The position numbers and the translations under genes were made by a program. Under the pieces are notes generated by a model that had not been told where the DNA came from, made no database searches, and was given only the letters and a program-made list of their open reading frames with translations. From assembly GCA_947034895.1 (NCBI GenBank), contig OX344762.1:71232981-71296980 (forward strand): DNA of 64,000 nt, read 5' to 3'. Source of the stretch: Rhytidiadelphus loreus. Lineage: Eukaryota > Streptophyta > Bryopsida > Hypnales > Hylocomiaceae. This document shows positions 1 through 12,659 of this stretch, one piece after another. The stretch's first letter is position 1. Every line of letters begins with the position of its first letter.

Positions 1-261
1 TTTCGCCGTGTCGGAGGGTTTTCATCACATGAGTCTAGATTTCCTCATTTTCTGCTCGCCATCTCGTTGTTTCATCACATCGTCGCGAATTCAGGAAGTA
101 GCCGTGTCCCTTGCGGCGTGCTGGCTGGTCGAGAAAGCTCGCTAACTTATTAATATTCCCCTGTCCGCCATCGCCCGCTTGCTTTTTTCTGATCTTTTTG
201 GCCGTGTCGGAGGGTTTCCATCACGTGACTCTAGAACTCCTCCTCATCTGCTCGCCATCGG
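1..261 (+). promoter_or_regulatory. Duplicated 5' block with G-box upstream of the ABI3-like gene
   Basis: A block of about 60 bp at 5-66 is repeated at 201-261, starting in both copies with GCCGTGTCGGAGGGTTT and ending with CTCGCCATC. The second copy contains the palindromic G-box CACGTG at 222-227; in the first copy the same site reads CACATG. G-boxes are core ABA-response (ABRE-type) and bZIP/bHLH sites, so a promoter or leader role for the ABA regulator downstream is reasonable but inferred. The transcription start is not visible. Confidence 0.45.
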
Positions 262-1364
262 ACTCGCTCCCGAGTTTTTGGTTGGTGATTGATTGGGGTG
301 GTTTGGCCTGGCTCGCTTTCAGGTTTCTGACGTACTGCAGGTTTTCCCTTCCCCCCGCTGGGTGAAAGGATTAGCGCTTGTGGTTGGAGATTCGTCTCCG
401 AGACGTCGATCTTGGGGGGGATTGAACACACACAACGGCACTTGGGGAGCTAGGCTGCCAACGTAAGAATTACTTCTGATTGCTGGTGAGATGCTGCAGC
501 CGTGAATGGAATGGAGCTGCCGTGTAGTGCGTGCTAATTGCAAAGAGCTTCGCGCAGACATGTATGTAACGAGTAGAATGAGGGTCCCACCCCTCTTCGT
601 CAAGTGCCATTTATGCTGCCATTTGTACGTACTGGCCTCTCTTAAAACACTGATATTGAAGCAGAATTAGGAGCAGGCCAGGTGGATGTTAACACCCACA
701 ACAGAAAGTGTTTGATCCCTCGGCACGGTCCGTTCGCACTGGGGGTAAGGAGTGATCAAGGGTGCTAGAAGTGAATGAATGGCGGTACACTTTCGTGATT
801 AACACTCTGTGCTCTTGATAGCACCATTCTGAACACCAAGTGTGAATAGACAGACACTTCGCATCTGAAAAGACTGGGGGTGATATGTTCCTGTTCGGCT
901 TCTTTATTTTTAGCAATTCATTAGGACCCGCTGGAAATTTCATTCGATCTTGGTGTGGTTCAGCTAGCTGGACATGGCGTTACTTGGGTTCCTCACACTT
1001 TCGTGTGGCTTCTATCTTCAATTTCTGTACAGCACCTGGGATATGGAATGATCTCAGTGTGACCAGTATGCCGAGTTTGGTGTGTCATAAGAAGAAAAGG
1101 CGGTGATTCGTTCATTTATAATTTCTACTCATTCGGATGTGGAAGTGCACTGGAAAGATGACCTAAATCTGTTTCTGTTCTACTATCAAGTGGCACTTCA
1201 TGAAGGTATGTGAGGTCCATTTTCAAGGAAACGTGCCAAACTTGTTCTCAGAGCTTCTTCTGTACGTTACAGGTACAGAGAGAGCAACCGCAGTCGTTGA
1301 AAGGTGATTTGGGTGGACCCAAGTGGAACGACTTCGAGGAAGGTTTTGCAAAGGAGACCTCTGG
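262..1364 (+). other. Long 5' leader of the ABI3-like gene
   Basis: No conserved coding sequence is seen here. The reading frame of the first coding exon is closed by a TGA at 1305-1307 and has no ATG before 1365, so this stretch is best read as leader or promoter. A plausible leader intron runs from the donor at 1206 (AAG|gtatgt) to the acceptor at 1272. Several short upstream ORFs occur, including 885-1106, but none resembles a known protein. Confidence 0.4.
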
Positions 1365-4300
1365 ATGGACATGCATGCGTCTGCCGGCACTCGCCATGGA
1401 CTATCTGCTGCTTCTGTCTTGGAGAATCAAGGCAGTGCAGATTTCTCATCTCACGATGGATCCCTTCCATGCTATTCGTCCTCCTCCTCTGAACGTCACA
1501 GCTCAACAGATCTTATCGACAGGGCTGCCGAGGCCACTGCTATATTGGAGGATGGCGAAGTTCACACTATGGTGCAGGATGCCGATGTACGTGCTGTGCT
1601 GAGGAAAGTGACAATTAACGAAGGCGTGTTGAATATGGCAATCCAGAGCTTGGGCGGTGGGGAGAAAGGTCTCAAGAGTCTGATGGGGTATATTCTGGTG
1701 TGGGTGAAACAACAAAGGGACATCCAATCATCGTCTCAGCAACCACCACCATCATTTCCCCCTTCCAATCCAGCTTGGAATTTCTCCACTGGACAAAATG
1801 TGTTTCTTCAGCCCAGCTCTGATGCATATCAGATTCTCAGCGGCATTCTGCAGCCCCCTCCAACGACACAGCTTCTTGACCAAGAGATGAGATATACTCG
1901 GCGCATGAAGTCCCGGAAGCTAATAACTGGGGAGCCAGAGATGGTTCCTGGACTTGGAGGTTTAGACTCTGGGTTTCGTCCGAGCAGTGTCATCAGTAAC
2001 CTGGAAGATTGTAAGCCTGGGGAGACGAGTCCTGATATAATGGCTCCATGTATCCCTCAGCTGAATCATGGAATGCAGCAGCAGCACCCAGTGACTCCCT
2101 TTACGAGAGCACACATTGCTATGCCTTGTGTAGAGCCGACTCCTGCCATGGCCACAAAAGCAGCACGAAGACACCGAATGTCTCGGCAGAGGCAATCCTT
2201 CCATGCACAAGCAGTCAGTCCTGTTGCAACAGTCCCTGTTTCTGTCGGCGCTGGATCGTTATGGAATACTAATGCTGCTATACCTCCAGCAGTTACGAGT
2301 TCAGGGATATCCGGGGCCCAGACTACTCCCCCAATGGCCCCTGTCACTGCTGCTCGTGAGGTACGGAATGACCACCCCAAATTCTAGGCGTCGTCTCAGA
2401 ACTGTTTATTTTGTGAAGGAGCTCTACAGTATGGTTAAGAGTGCCTCTCATTTGCAGTACTGGAGATGTTTGGGAAAGACTCTGGGGATACAGTAGACTG
2501 GTTCAAAGTTCTGGGGTGTTAAAAGTTGTGTGTTGGGGTAAGAGACATGTAACTAGGTAAACATGTCATTTTGAGACTTTACAAGTGACACCTTATTTAC
2601 CCCCAATTGCGTGAGCTTGAAATAGGAAGTCCACTTTGGAAGGTTGATACCGTAAGCCTAGATCAGTTTTGACATTTATGTGTCTACTTGGTTAAATTTG
2701 GAAATTTGACTGTACGAAATGCCATTTTGTCAAATTGTTGGTAAAATTTCTAATTCAAGCGTTTCAGGTTTCACAAAGACCTAAAAATCTTCAAATAGAA
2801 TTTTCTTTGCTTTGGGGATATTGGTCTACAAATTTGAAAAGCTTTGGATATGCTTCAAATTTTGGCTAATTAATTACGAAACTGACCGTGAAGTAGGGAA
2901 TAACCAATAATGGTAACTTCCAAAACTCATATCTACTGTTCAAAACTGTTGGGCTTGACTTATTCTTACCAGTTTAATTTGTTACTTTTCTTGAAGATTC
3001 CTATATATGATGCATTCCAAGTCCTTCACTTCTGCAAGTGGCCAATTTTAGGTAAATACGCATTTACAGGTTAACGCCCAAGTCCCAAATGGCCACTTCC
3101 GTAACATGTAATAGGGAAAAGAAGAAATCGTTCCCTCCTTTTTGTTTTGGCTTAGGAAATTCTTCAGGAGTTACTATAATCGACTCTCTGCTTCGAAAGA
3201 AGAAGGTTGGATAAGAAGCACCTTACACAGCGAATTCATCAACCGTAGCGCTAACACCCTTCGATTTACTTTGTAACGTACGTCTGGGAGTCTTCGACTT
3301 GTGAGGATGGTCCATATCCCTTCGTTTTACCTGAAGAGTACCTTTGAAGTTTTTCAGGGCCGTAGCATAGAATGTTTGACTATGCTCCTTGAAAAGGAAC
3401 TTCGACCGAGTGATGTCAGCCACCACGGGCGTATTGTACTTCCCAAGGTTAGTTGGCTGCTTCTGATCCACTAGATTGCCGATACTGGTGCACCCGTTCC
3501 AATTATCAGAGTTTTGTATAAGGAGGGTTTCCGGGACTTACCTTTCTATTCACCTCTCAAAACGATTTTTGCAGAAAGCCGCAGAGCTCCACATGCCGTC
3601 TCTTGCAATTCGAGGAGGTGTCTCTATACAGATGGAAGACTTTGACTCAGGTCATGTCTGGAATCTCAGATACAGGTATGGATCGGTTTGTGTTCGTACG
3701 TTCCTCATTTTCAATACTCTGTTTCTCTCATGGGACTAAGCTTTGGGCAGTAGTAGTCTCGAGCTCGTCACTAAGTCGTTTAGTACTTCTTCTACGTCGT
3801 TTGTGCTCGTATCCTTCCCCTGATTAGTTGTGAATTCGCACCAAGTGCTTTTTCCACATCCCGGTGTCGCTGTGTTTTGGATTGGGTTCCCTCTTGCCTT
3901 GGGATGTTTTCAGGTATGGTGATTTAGAAGGGTGGTCTGTTGGATAATTTCGGAGACTCCGCGGAGTTTATTTGTGTTTTTTCCAAGTATGTTGAGGTTA
4001 CGTCTAGAATAAGTTTTCTAGTTATCTCTTGAGACGTCAGAGGATTTGTGGGATGCGATTTTTCTATGAATTTCCCCATCCTTGAATTGTAGTGGGTGGT
4101 TGATTGTTGTTTCCTTCTAGTGTAATAGCTCCGCCTAAAATGGGGTCCTCCCCCCGAGTTACCTCGGGCACTTCATCGTAACTATGGATATTGTTTATTA
4201 TGAAGGTTCCTTCTCGGCTAGCAACTGCTAGATCCCTTTCTAGGAATGGAGCAGGGAAATTAAAATTTAGGCAGTTCAACTACGGCTGAAGAAAATGTGC

Positions 4301-5180
4301 GTAACTTTTATGGACATGTTTTTGTGAGTAGGTTCTGGCCAAACAACAAAAGTCGGATGTATATATTGGAGAATACTGGTGAGCATCCTGGAATTTCAAG
4401 TCATTGAAATCTGAATGTCTTGGTATCTTGTTCATATCTTAATCTCAATCACCATCTCAGTTCACTCAAGTCCAGCTTGTTCACATCCAGTGGCTGATTT
4501 CCATCAAACTATCTTCATGTTTCGCAGCGGCGTTTGTGCTTTCACACGGCCTTGTGCAAGGAGATCTACTCGTAATTTACAGAATTCTGCAAGGAGGATA
4601 TGTAAGTATCACTTTTTGGGTATGGGTTGTGATGATGTGCTGAATAGTTGAGCATCTTCGAGAGCTGTCTTGGTAACAAGAAAGGGTTGACTTCATTGAT
4701 GATCCCATCTTGGTAGATAGTTGTCTCAGTGGACCTGTGTGAGGTTGAATATTGGACTTAGGCAGGAAGGGTGGCTTTAGTTTGAACTCGCTCTGTTCAG
4801 ATTCTTAAACCTTAGCAGGGTATTTGCAGATTTTGCGAGGAATGAAGAAGAAAAATAGAAGACTAGACCCTAAACCGGTACAGGGAGAATTTGCACACAG
4901 CTTGGCTACAGACTCCCTAGCGGAACAACCTTCTCTGCCGGAAAATGGTACACCCGTCCAACGGCTGTATGGATGTTGTCCTCTCGACAAATCCGCTAAG
5001 GAGGAGCCCGTGAATCTGGACGATGATCCTTTTTTGAACGAAGAGATCCTGAGCATGGGTCCCCTGTTTGAGTCTGGTAGCAGTTGCATTGAAACGTTGG
5101 AACGGTTTCCAACTTTGACCTTGGACTTCCCCTTTGAGGAGATTATGGCGGCGACAAGGACAGAGCCCGATGGTACATGA
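1365..5180 (+). CDS. ABI3: ABI3/VP1-like B3-domain transcription factor
   Basis: Exons: 1365-2360, 3358-3447, 3575-3675, 4332-4378, 4528-4601, 4830-5180. All junctions are GT-AG with consistent phases, giving 552 residues. Residues 78-120 match the B1 motif of the family (SLGGGEKGLKSLMGYILVWV), residues 263-279 the basic B2 motif (ATKAARRHRMSRQRQ), and residues about 340-447 form the B3 DNA-binding domain (SDVSHHGRIVLPK, then [20 protein letters not shown]). The order B1-B2-B3 and six exons with a long first exon are diagnostic of ABI3/VP1 rather than FUS3/LEC2, which lack B1. The family activates ABA- and desiccation-responsive genes through RY elements together with bZIP partners, in the nucleus. 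The N-terminal acidic region is short, with a Ser-rich stretch (PCYSSSSSE) recalling the A1 region. The start is the first ATG in the open frame. The usual Gly in ENTG(D/E)FV is Ala here. Confidence 0.93.
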
Positions 5181-7470
5181 CTATCGACCCTCTGGATCCA
5201 AGTCATCCTTTTGTAGGGGTGCCCAAGATAGCTTGCGAATGAGCCAGCATTCCAACATACAAGGGTTTCCATGAGGAACCACTCTGGCTCGACAAAAGAA
5301 CGATCACTTTATGACGACAGACTGTGTAGGAAGCTAAAGCTATACTCATTTCCCAGCAGGTTTCCCAGGTGCGATTGGTCGATGGACTTCAGGAGGTGGG
5401 CAGAATTGGATGATGCCACAAACCCTAACTTTCTTCATTGCAGGATTCCCATCTAAAGTCGACTCTGGAATCCTTTTGGTTTCGTAATCTTCAAGATGCG
5501 TGGCACCTTTGTAGTTTGAGCTTTATCAGATACCCTCCACGGTCTGCGACACATGGGATCTTTCATTTCAGGAGGTTGCTCGGTTGTTTCTAATGTCGTG
5601 TTTTTCTGCTGCCTTATCATTTAGCCTTGAGCAGATATGCATCCAAGTGCAACAGCCTATCTCGTTTTCTGGAGCAATGAGGTTTTGAGTGTAGGTGCTC
5701 CACAGTCTTGGAATAGAATAGACGCTGTTTGAATGTGTTGACGACGTTAACAAGTGAAACCTTGCAATGTTTAGCTTTGCAGCACAGGATGCTGGGATTT
5801 CATAGAAGGATTCTGTAAAATAGAACTTCAAAGTTTGCATTTTTATTACAAATTGGAAACTTGGGATCACTGCAAAATTTGGACACACTTTCACACGTTG
5901 CATAGTTGTGTTCCCAAAAGTAACTAAGTGATCACTTTTTAGGTTATTGAATGTTGCAATTTCAAAGCCATTTTTCAACAAAAGCTTGATACACTTTTTA
6001 CGTAAAAATAATGCACTATACACTTATTAAAAAGAATGATATTAAAGAATGAGAGTCATGTGGAGAATAAAATATGAATCTAGGACTTTTATTGATAGAA
6101 ATATAAATTTCTTGGATGTTTTATTTTTGAAATTGTACAAAGTTTGAATAAATTTTCCAATTTTACAAATTTGTATTCAATTTTCCAATTTTCCAATATG
6201 ATTATGGGCCTCGTTGAGAATTGCTTCTTCTTTTTCTCTACCCTATTTGTTTTCTTTTACCTTTGTAGTTGTGTAGATTGAGTGGAGGAAAATTGAGTTT
6301 CTTTTGCAAAGTTATTGAAGTGTGTAGTGTTGTTTCAAATTTGTTTCAACCTTTCTTACATGTTCTAAGAATGGTGAGGTTTATTTGGTGGTTATGTCAT
6401 TAATTTTTAGAGGGTAATGAATTGGGTTTGAAGGGAATTGCAAACAAGTTACCTTTTCTTTTTGTCTATAATTTAGTGCACCTTTATTTTTGTGTAAAAA
6501 CATGTAAATTTTAAATACCAAAAAACAACATATAAATAAATATTAAACATTTCAAATGAACTTTTTTAGGCAAGGTCCATCATACTATCTTCTTTACACC
6601 TCCAATTGCTTGTGTGGTTACTTCCAACAACTACAATCTTCAAATCACAAATGTCTGTCCAATATAAGCATTTTGAATCTTTTCCATTATCAAATGGGCA
6701 GAATATACACTTAACACATAACTACCTCAAATATACTAGGATAGTTATTTTTATATCATTACAAAGACTTCAATTCACAAAGTCTAATAGCTCTATACTA
6801 CATGTTTAGAACACACCACAACATCCATATTTTTTTTGCATTGACAATTACTTGTGTACCATAATCATACCTAAAAGGATAAATCCATATCCAAAGTATC
6901 TCATCAAATATAGAATATGGCATTGGAAGTTTTATCCCCTATAAGGACTCCAAGGCTAAAAATTGTATGATGTAATTTTTAGGGAAATTGTGGAAACAAA
7001 GATTGCACCAATTCATCCAAAAATATGATAACTTGGGTTGACTACTCATCCAAAAATTTAATAATTTTAACAATTTTCATAACATAATACCTCTTTTAGA
7101 AAAAATTCATAGATTCACATATCAAGATACAAGATAAAATATTTGATCAATTCAACTTTTCAACTTATCAACTCATCCACAAACCTCAACTGAAAGTGAA
7201 TTTGTCATATGTAGATATGGAATGGTATTTTATGACACCAATATATAGATGTAATTATCACCATGAATTTATATATATATAGGAAAATGGAACTTGAATA
7301 TAAGAATGCCTCTCACTAGATTTTAAATTCTATTCTATTTGTCATTATTAACAAAACTATTAGTTTTTGAAATTTAGGATTCACAATGCCTGCACTCTAT
7401 ATGATTATATGATTGTCACATTCCCTAGTTAACCCATGCTGTCCCACACATCAACAATGCAAGAACTCCT
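5181..7470. other. 3' flank of the ABI3-like gene and AT-rich spacer
   Basis: The first 400 bp or so have gene-like composition and probably hold the 3' UTR. From about 5800 the sequence becomes strongly AT-rich with many short A and T runs. No ORF here has recognisable homology, and I see no RNA gene or clear repeat. Confidence 0.4.
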
Positions 7471-8930
7471 TGTAATTATGCACATGGTTGCCTAGGACGT
7501 GATTATATTCACTCAATAATTAACATCTGAATTCGTATTTTCTCTACAAAAATGAAGATCAGAGAAACCAAAACAGGTTTTAAGAGAAACCCACAAGAAT
7601 AACTTCAGAGAAATAAGCACCGAAGGTGTAAAGCTTCACAGGCGCCACAAACAGATATTGATCATCAAATCTGATTTAGATTTTCTTTCAGCAGCTGAAG
7701 GATAAGGAGGATGCCCAAGGCTTTCGATGAACATTCTAATCCTGACACTGTTGAGCTATGAGAGCCCTTCATATGCTCATTCGAATGCTATTGACTACCA
7801 ACAACATGTGCCATAAGCTTACAGAATTGTTTCAGACGGCAGACACATGAATGGAAAGAAGAACTTTTTAGAGTTCCCATTTGCAATTGCAAGCTCACTG
7901 CTCTTAAAGAAACAAAAACAACTGGCAGGGCCTAAACAAAAGCTCCAGGAAAATCACAAGTCTGAACCCTTCAGAAACTTATTGCCAAGTTTGTCGCTGT
8001 AAAATGAAGCAAGGAGTTTTTATCAGAGCTGCTCCGGTCCAGACGGAGTCCTAGACCAGTCTCAACACGTTAGGGAGGCTGACGCAGTACAGGACCCCAT
8101 ACCTCTGGCGGCCATATCTGTCATACAAACCGCATATATAACCCTCAGAATACAACTTAGCATCGCAGATTAGGACAGCTTCTCAACCTCTTTGCACCAT
8201 AAATTACAAGGACGTTTCAAGCAAGTCATGAATAGGTTAAAGTTTTTAAAGTAAAGAAATTGTACCCCTGCAGAACACTTTCTTGCGTAGTTCTGCACGA
8301 ACGAGTGCGACAGAAGGTTAGGGTAAACAATGTGATGTGGGGTAAACAATGTTAACAGCAAGCCAAACCTCTACGCCCCACCACGATCTTCAAATCCTCG
8401 GTCTTACATACGCATACATATTCCTAGCGAGCAGCATACAAACAAACAGAGAATGCATATGGATGGTGATTTCCATTCTTCAACAGAATTCTCACTGTCC
8501 GTAAAATGAGATTCAACCATCCCGACTTGTCCTACTTACAACCCAACACATTCACAATCCTTCAAAGTCTGAAAAACCCATTAAAAAATAACATTAATAA
8601 ACCCATCGCAGTGTATTTGTCAAGCTGCTCTTGAACTCTGCAGGTAATTTTCCCGTAAATGGACCCTACCTCACTTTAGCATAAAACCATCCGCCAATAT
8701 GCGAAGTCAGATGCATGACAAGGTCTTGCACCACAAATATCTGCACTTGCGTTGAATTCGCTCAAATCAAAACCACCGTGTACAAGAAGGGAAAATTCAA
8801 TCAACTGTGTAAAATAGGTTGCTGAGACTCCGAGCTTCACGGATTCTCACAATCCGCGGGAGAAGTCCGTCACCAGATTGAGATCAGTCGATCGTCAAGA
8901 CGGGTTCACTACGGCGAGCGAAAATTAGGG
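7471..8930 (-). other. Possible minus-strand transcription unit, unidentified
   Basis: Base composition is more balanced than in the spacers on either side. On the minus strand several GT-AG-like signals occur, for example an acceptor of the form ttttacag near 8000. A short ATG-started frame near 8720 runs into a potential donor (AAAGTGAG|gtaggg). The peptides are too short to identify. It may be a small spliced gene, a non-coding transcript or a gene relic. Confidence 0.2.
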
Positions 8931-9017
8931 CAAGAGTTTTCCGGATGCGACTTTTGCACAATGGATGATATATCAGACAAATGGTTTCAATGTTCATTCG
9001 TTGTCTTATCATGTAAC

Positions 9018-9225
9018 TTAAGGACTAGATGATGCTCGAGAGTATTATGAGACATAATGCCAAGTCTAGTAGTTCATCACAAACGTCCGTAAATATATTT
9101 TTTGCAAACCTAAGGGTGTAGAAAGAGGGTTTGCATCATGAGTTATAACGCTTTTCTATCTATCCAATGGAATGGTGACAAATTTGTCTTGAAAATTGGA
9201 CTTGGCATTATGGGTTTTATTGGCT
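9018..9225. repeat. Dispersed coding-like repeat, copy 1
   Basis: About 200 bp is closely similar, in the same orientation, to 43409-43625. Both copies include, read on the minus strand, a frame translating to FAK..TDV.(C/Y)DELLDLAL, so the repeat may derive from an exon of a gene or of a mobile element. Copy 1 is disrupted relative to copy 2, since the frame does not continue far beyond this block. Confidence 0.6.
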
Positions 9226-9407
9226 CTATCCTTTGGACAAAGACTAGGCTTATGGCATCGGCTCTTTGCTTTCTGAATCTGAGTTTCCAAATCCTATCTA
9301 CAACCGCATTTACACTACATAACACTATTAAAATTTGGTTGGAGTGGAAAAGCCTCACAGTCACGTTGTTCTTGTTTGTGTGACCCTTGCCTTGTGTAAT
9401 TGAACCA

Positions 9408-10257
9408 TTAACCCCTAAAGGCTTGTGCAACCATTTTATGGTTGTGGACCAACTTCAGGCAACATCTTTGAGGGAATAAATTTTTTTTTCAATTTATGTA
9501 TTCAATTCTAAAATCACTATATTTCAAAATAAACTATCAAGAATTTTTTTTAAAGAAACTAGTGTTTGCCTAGTGTTGTAAAAATATACTATTTGAAAAA
9601 ACTATTGATGATCCTATGATTGATTTCATGTCCTTTTCACAAAACCATAGGAACTACAATTTTGACCAATGCTTAAAAATTCAAATGCTAAAGATAGAAA
9701 TTGCATTTTTGATGAACAGTGAAGTTAAAACTTCAAAATTTATTTGAAGCAAATCTGTAAATAGTTTTGAAACTTTGAATGTAAGAATTATTTTCATCTT
9801 TTGATACTTAACTTTGAATCCTATAATGAAAAATTCAAAAAAATTAAAGAACTTATGTTTTATAACATACTTGTATTTTGTCCCAAATCCTTGGACCTTC
9901 AAGGATTAAAGGAAATTTGAATTCCTAGTAGGGTTGTCCAAATTTGAATTTCAAAATCTGTCTTAAATGGGCATCATATAGCTTGTTCAAATGAAGAATC
10001 AATAATGATCTTCCACCCTCATCAAGGCCATGGGTAACCTCAAAGCCACTATTCAAAAAAATTATCAAACTTTCTAATGCAAAAACTATAAGTTTAAATT
10101 GTGGTTCAAAATCCAAGATTTAAATTGATGGATGCATTTTGTAAAGACAAAAAGAATCATATCAAAGAAGTCCATATGTAGTTGAATATTGGAGGAATTT
10201 CCTAAAGATTCAATAAAAATCTACCTCCTCAAGCTAGGTCTGTTGTTTTAGGGTTAA
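9408..10257. mobile_element. TTAA-flanked terminal-inverted-repeat element A
   Basis: The left end is TTAA followed by CCCCTAAAGGC, and the right end is GTTTTAGGG followed by TTAA (10254-10257). The termini match the family seen at 17563, 24712 and 41600, although the right end has lost one G. No transposase ORF is present and the inside is AT-rich. This is a weaker member because the internal similarity to other copies is low. Confidence 0.45.
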
Positions 10258-12060
10258 CTTGAGATCTTTTTTGGCACTTCCTTGTGTCTTGTGTAGAAAA
10301 GGGTTATGGTGACACTATCTACTATCCTAATTAATCAAGTTGACCACTAAGGTAATAGGTCTATAAATCAACCTTTTACCATGTGAATCAAAATTGGGAT
10401 CTATTAGAGTAGTAGATGAATTTTTAGTAAAAGGATAATGAAATCTACAGTGAATACAAGAAGTTGCATAATTTTTGGAGTATTGGACATTTAGTTATAA
10501 TAAATTCTAAAAGTGATAACTAGTAGGTTGTTATTTTAGAGCATAGGTGGTGTTGTAATTAATCACATGGCATAATTATATGAATAGGCCATAATGTATT
10601 CCATAAACAATCTTCCTATATCCAAATGGCATGCAACATGGGTTCAAAAAGTGTCCTTTCAACTAATTGAAATTGGAACATTCATTAATATATTTCTACT
10701 AATTGTAAACGGAACATTTATAGATTTTCACTTGTTTATAATTTTTTTGTATGCTACATTGTTTTTTCTCTTTTCTACAAGTTAGAGCTGAAATTCATCC
10801 CTTGTAGTTTCTTGTTCTATCTAGATACCATGTAGAGACAAATATTGAACTTCTGCATATGAATTCTTCAATTATGCATTAACTATACTAGGTCCTTTTA
10901 TAGGGTTGATTTGTAGAGCTTGGTTACTTTAAAAACTTGTTACTTTATAGGATAAATTGAAATTTTAGAACATTTTTCATTTCAAGGCAAGCCACCTTAA
11001 GTGCAAATGTGGTGTGGTCATATAATTTGGTCAATGAAATTTGATGTGGGCATATAATTTGCTACCATATTTAAGGCTTATAATTTTTGTACCATACTTA
11101 TATACCATTCAAAAGTTACATATCAAAACATCCCCACCACAAAATTATTTTGAAGTGGGGGCACTCTAGGCAGACCACAAAAATAACTTCTTTGAACAAA
11201 CAAAATGCATAGGACCATGTCAATGTTTACAAAAATTTGCATTCCGATCTGGAGAAGGAAAGAGCATAAAAACCATCTAAGGCAATAAAAAAAAGAGGAC
11301 ATAGAATTTGCCTCTACGGTAAAATATCCAGAAATTGGTCACAATGCATATAAAATTTAACATATGAATAGATGCCACTGCTTTTATTACATTAGCTACT
11401 ACACTAAATAGTGAAATTAGGTTGTTCCTCATTTATTTCTTGACATTTTATTCTAAATACATATTTATTATTACTATACAAGAATGGAGTAATTTTCATC
11501 AACCTAAAACCTTATGTGTAGCATGGGTTACTTATGTTGTGTAAGGCTGTAAGCCACCTTCTCTCGAGACTCTCTAAAATAAGGTGCTCTCCACCTTGGC
11601 TCCCATTAGAAGGGATTTGAAGGCATGGAAGGGTCGTTTCCAAGGTTGTTCCCCTTGAGCCCCTATTGTCTAAATATTTAAATAATTAAGATTATTATTA
11701 TTATTATTTCAAATATTAAATAAATAATTAAATAATATTAATTGACATAGCAAGGTCATGGTCATGGCATATTGTTGATGTGGCACAATTCCTATGTTCT
11801 CCACTACCTGGTAACTCACGATCTTGTTGAGGCCTCAAATTTCTTCTAATGTGCTCGCAAGGTCCAAACACCTTCTTTTGAGAAAGTCCCTAGAGAATGT
11901 GCTTTTGAGCTTGTTTTCATTGGCTAGTTAGATGGCCAAGAACTAGAGGTGTGTGTGGAAGCTCCCTCAGCACTCTAGGTGGGCTTGGACCTTTGACAAG
12001 GTTTCCATTGGGCTCCGGTTTGGATCACAATCTCCTTGGAAATTAGCATGACACTCTACA
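10258..12060. other. AT-rich spacer
   Basis: No gene was recognised. A short ATT/AAT microsatellite-like stretch lies at about 11690-11750. The 11550-12050 part is less AT-rich and looks like degraded retroelement or gene sequence, but no frame is conserved. Confidence 0.35.
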
Positions 12061-12262
12061 TTTAAGTTAACTCAAGTTAACCCAGCCTACGATAGGCCAA
12101 GTTTGGAGCAACCTAATGCATGCCCAAAATTTCTTCAGATGTACATGTGTCTTAGTGAAATATACTTCACAATAACTTTTTAGTCGATATACATGTGTCT
12201 TAGTGAAGTATACTTCACAATAACTTTTTGGCCTACATTAGGCTGCTCATAGTTTGAGTTAC
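12061..12262. repeat. Foldback enclosing a 48-bp tandem duplication
   Basis: An arm at about 12069-12100 (ending AGGCCAA) is the imperfect reverse complement of 12228-12260 (starting TTGGCCTA, ending TTTGAGTT). Between the arms, a block at 12142-12183 repeats at 12190-12230 with a 48-bp period. The second copy includes the perfect 14-bp palindrome TGAAGTATACTTCA. Confidence 0.6.
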
Positions 12263-12377
12263 CCTAGTCTACATGACATTGCACATTTCATCTTTTTCTT
12301 TTTTGAGCAAATCCCTCCAGTCCAACGTACAGGTCTGCATTTGAGCAAATCGAGGGCTGGAGGGTGGAGGCACACCA

Positions 12378-12646
12378 TCAGAGCATCCCCACCAATCTGT
12401 TCTGTATCTCTAAAAATTTAGGGAGAGGACCTCAAATGGGGATGGGGATACAGAAGCTTGCGCGCACCGGTCTCCAAACAAGATCTCTACCCCAAATTTA
12501 TAGAGAACTTGGTAAAAGTTGGACCCAATTCTCTATATTCAAGCTCATATAGTGAACACGCGAGGTCTCATCCCTATAAAGTCAAGGTTGATTGGATTGA
12601 GGTCCTGAGTTTAGGGAAAGAGAACTCCTTGGTGGGGATGCTCTGA
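12378..12646. mobile_element. MITE with TCAGAGCATCCCCACCAA terminal inverted repeats
   Basis: The left end TCAGAGCATCCCCACCAA and the reverse complement of the right end (12629-12646) are identical over 18 bp. The element is 269 bp with no coding capacity. Termini of the GAGCATC type are common in plant PIF/Harbinger- or hAT-derived MITEs. I could not find a clear target duplication, so the superfamily is open. The flanks (12318-12370 and 12660-12730) are themselves loosely inverted copies of each other, suggesting insertion into an older inverted-repeat element. Confidence 0.75.
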
Positions 12647-12659
12647 ATCAGCAATGGAA

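Noticed and set aside
1323..1364. Start of the ABI3-like protein at the GTG at 1323
   Set aside because: Plant nuclear genes start at ATG; the first ATG in this frame is at 1365, and a stop lies just upstream at 1305.
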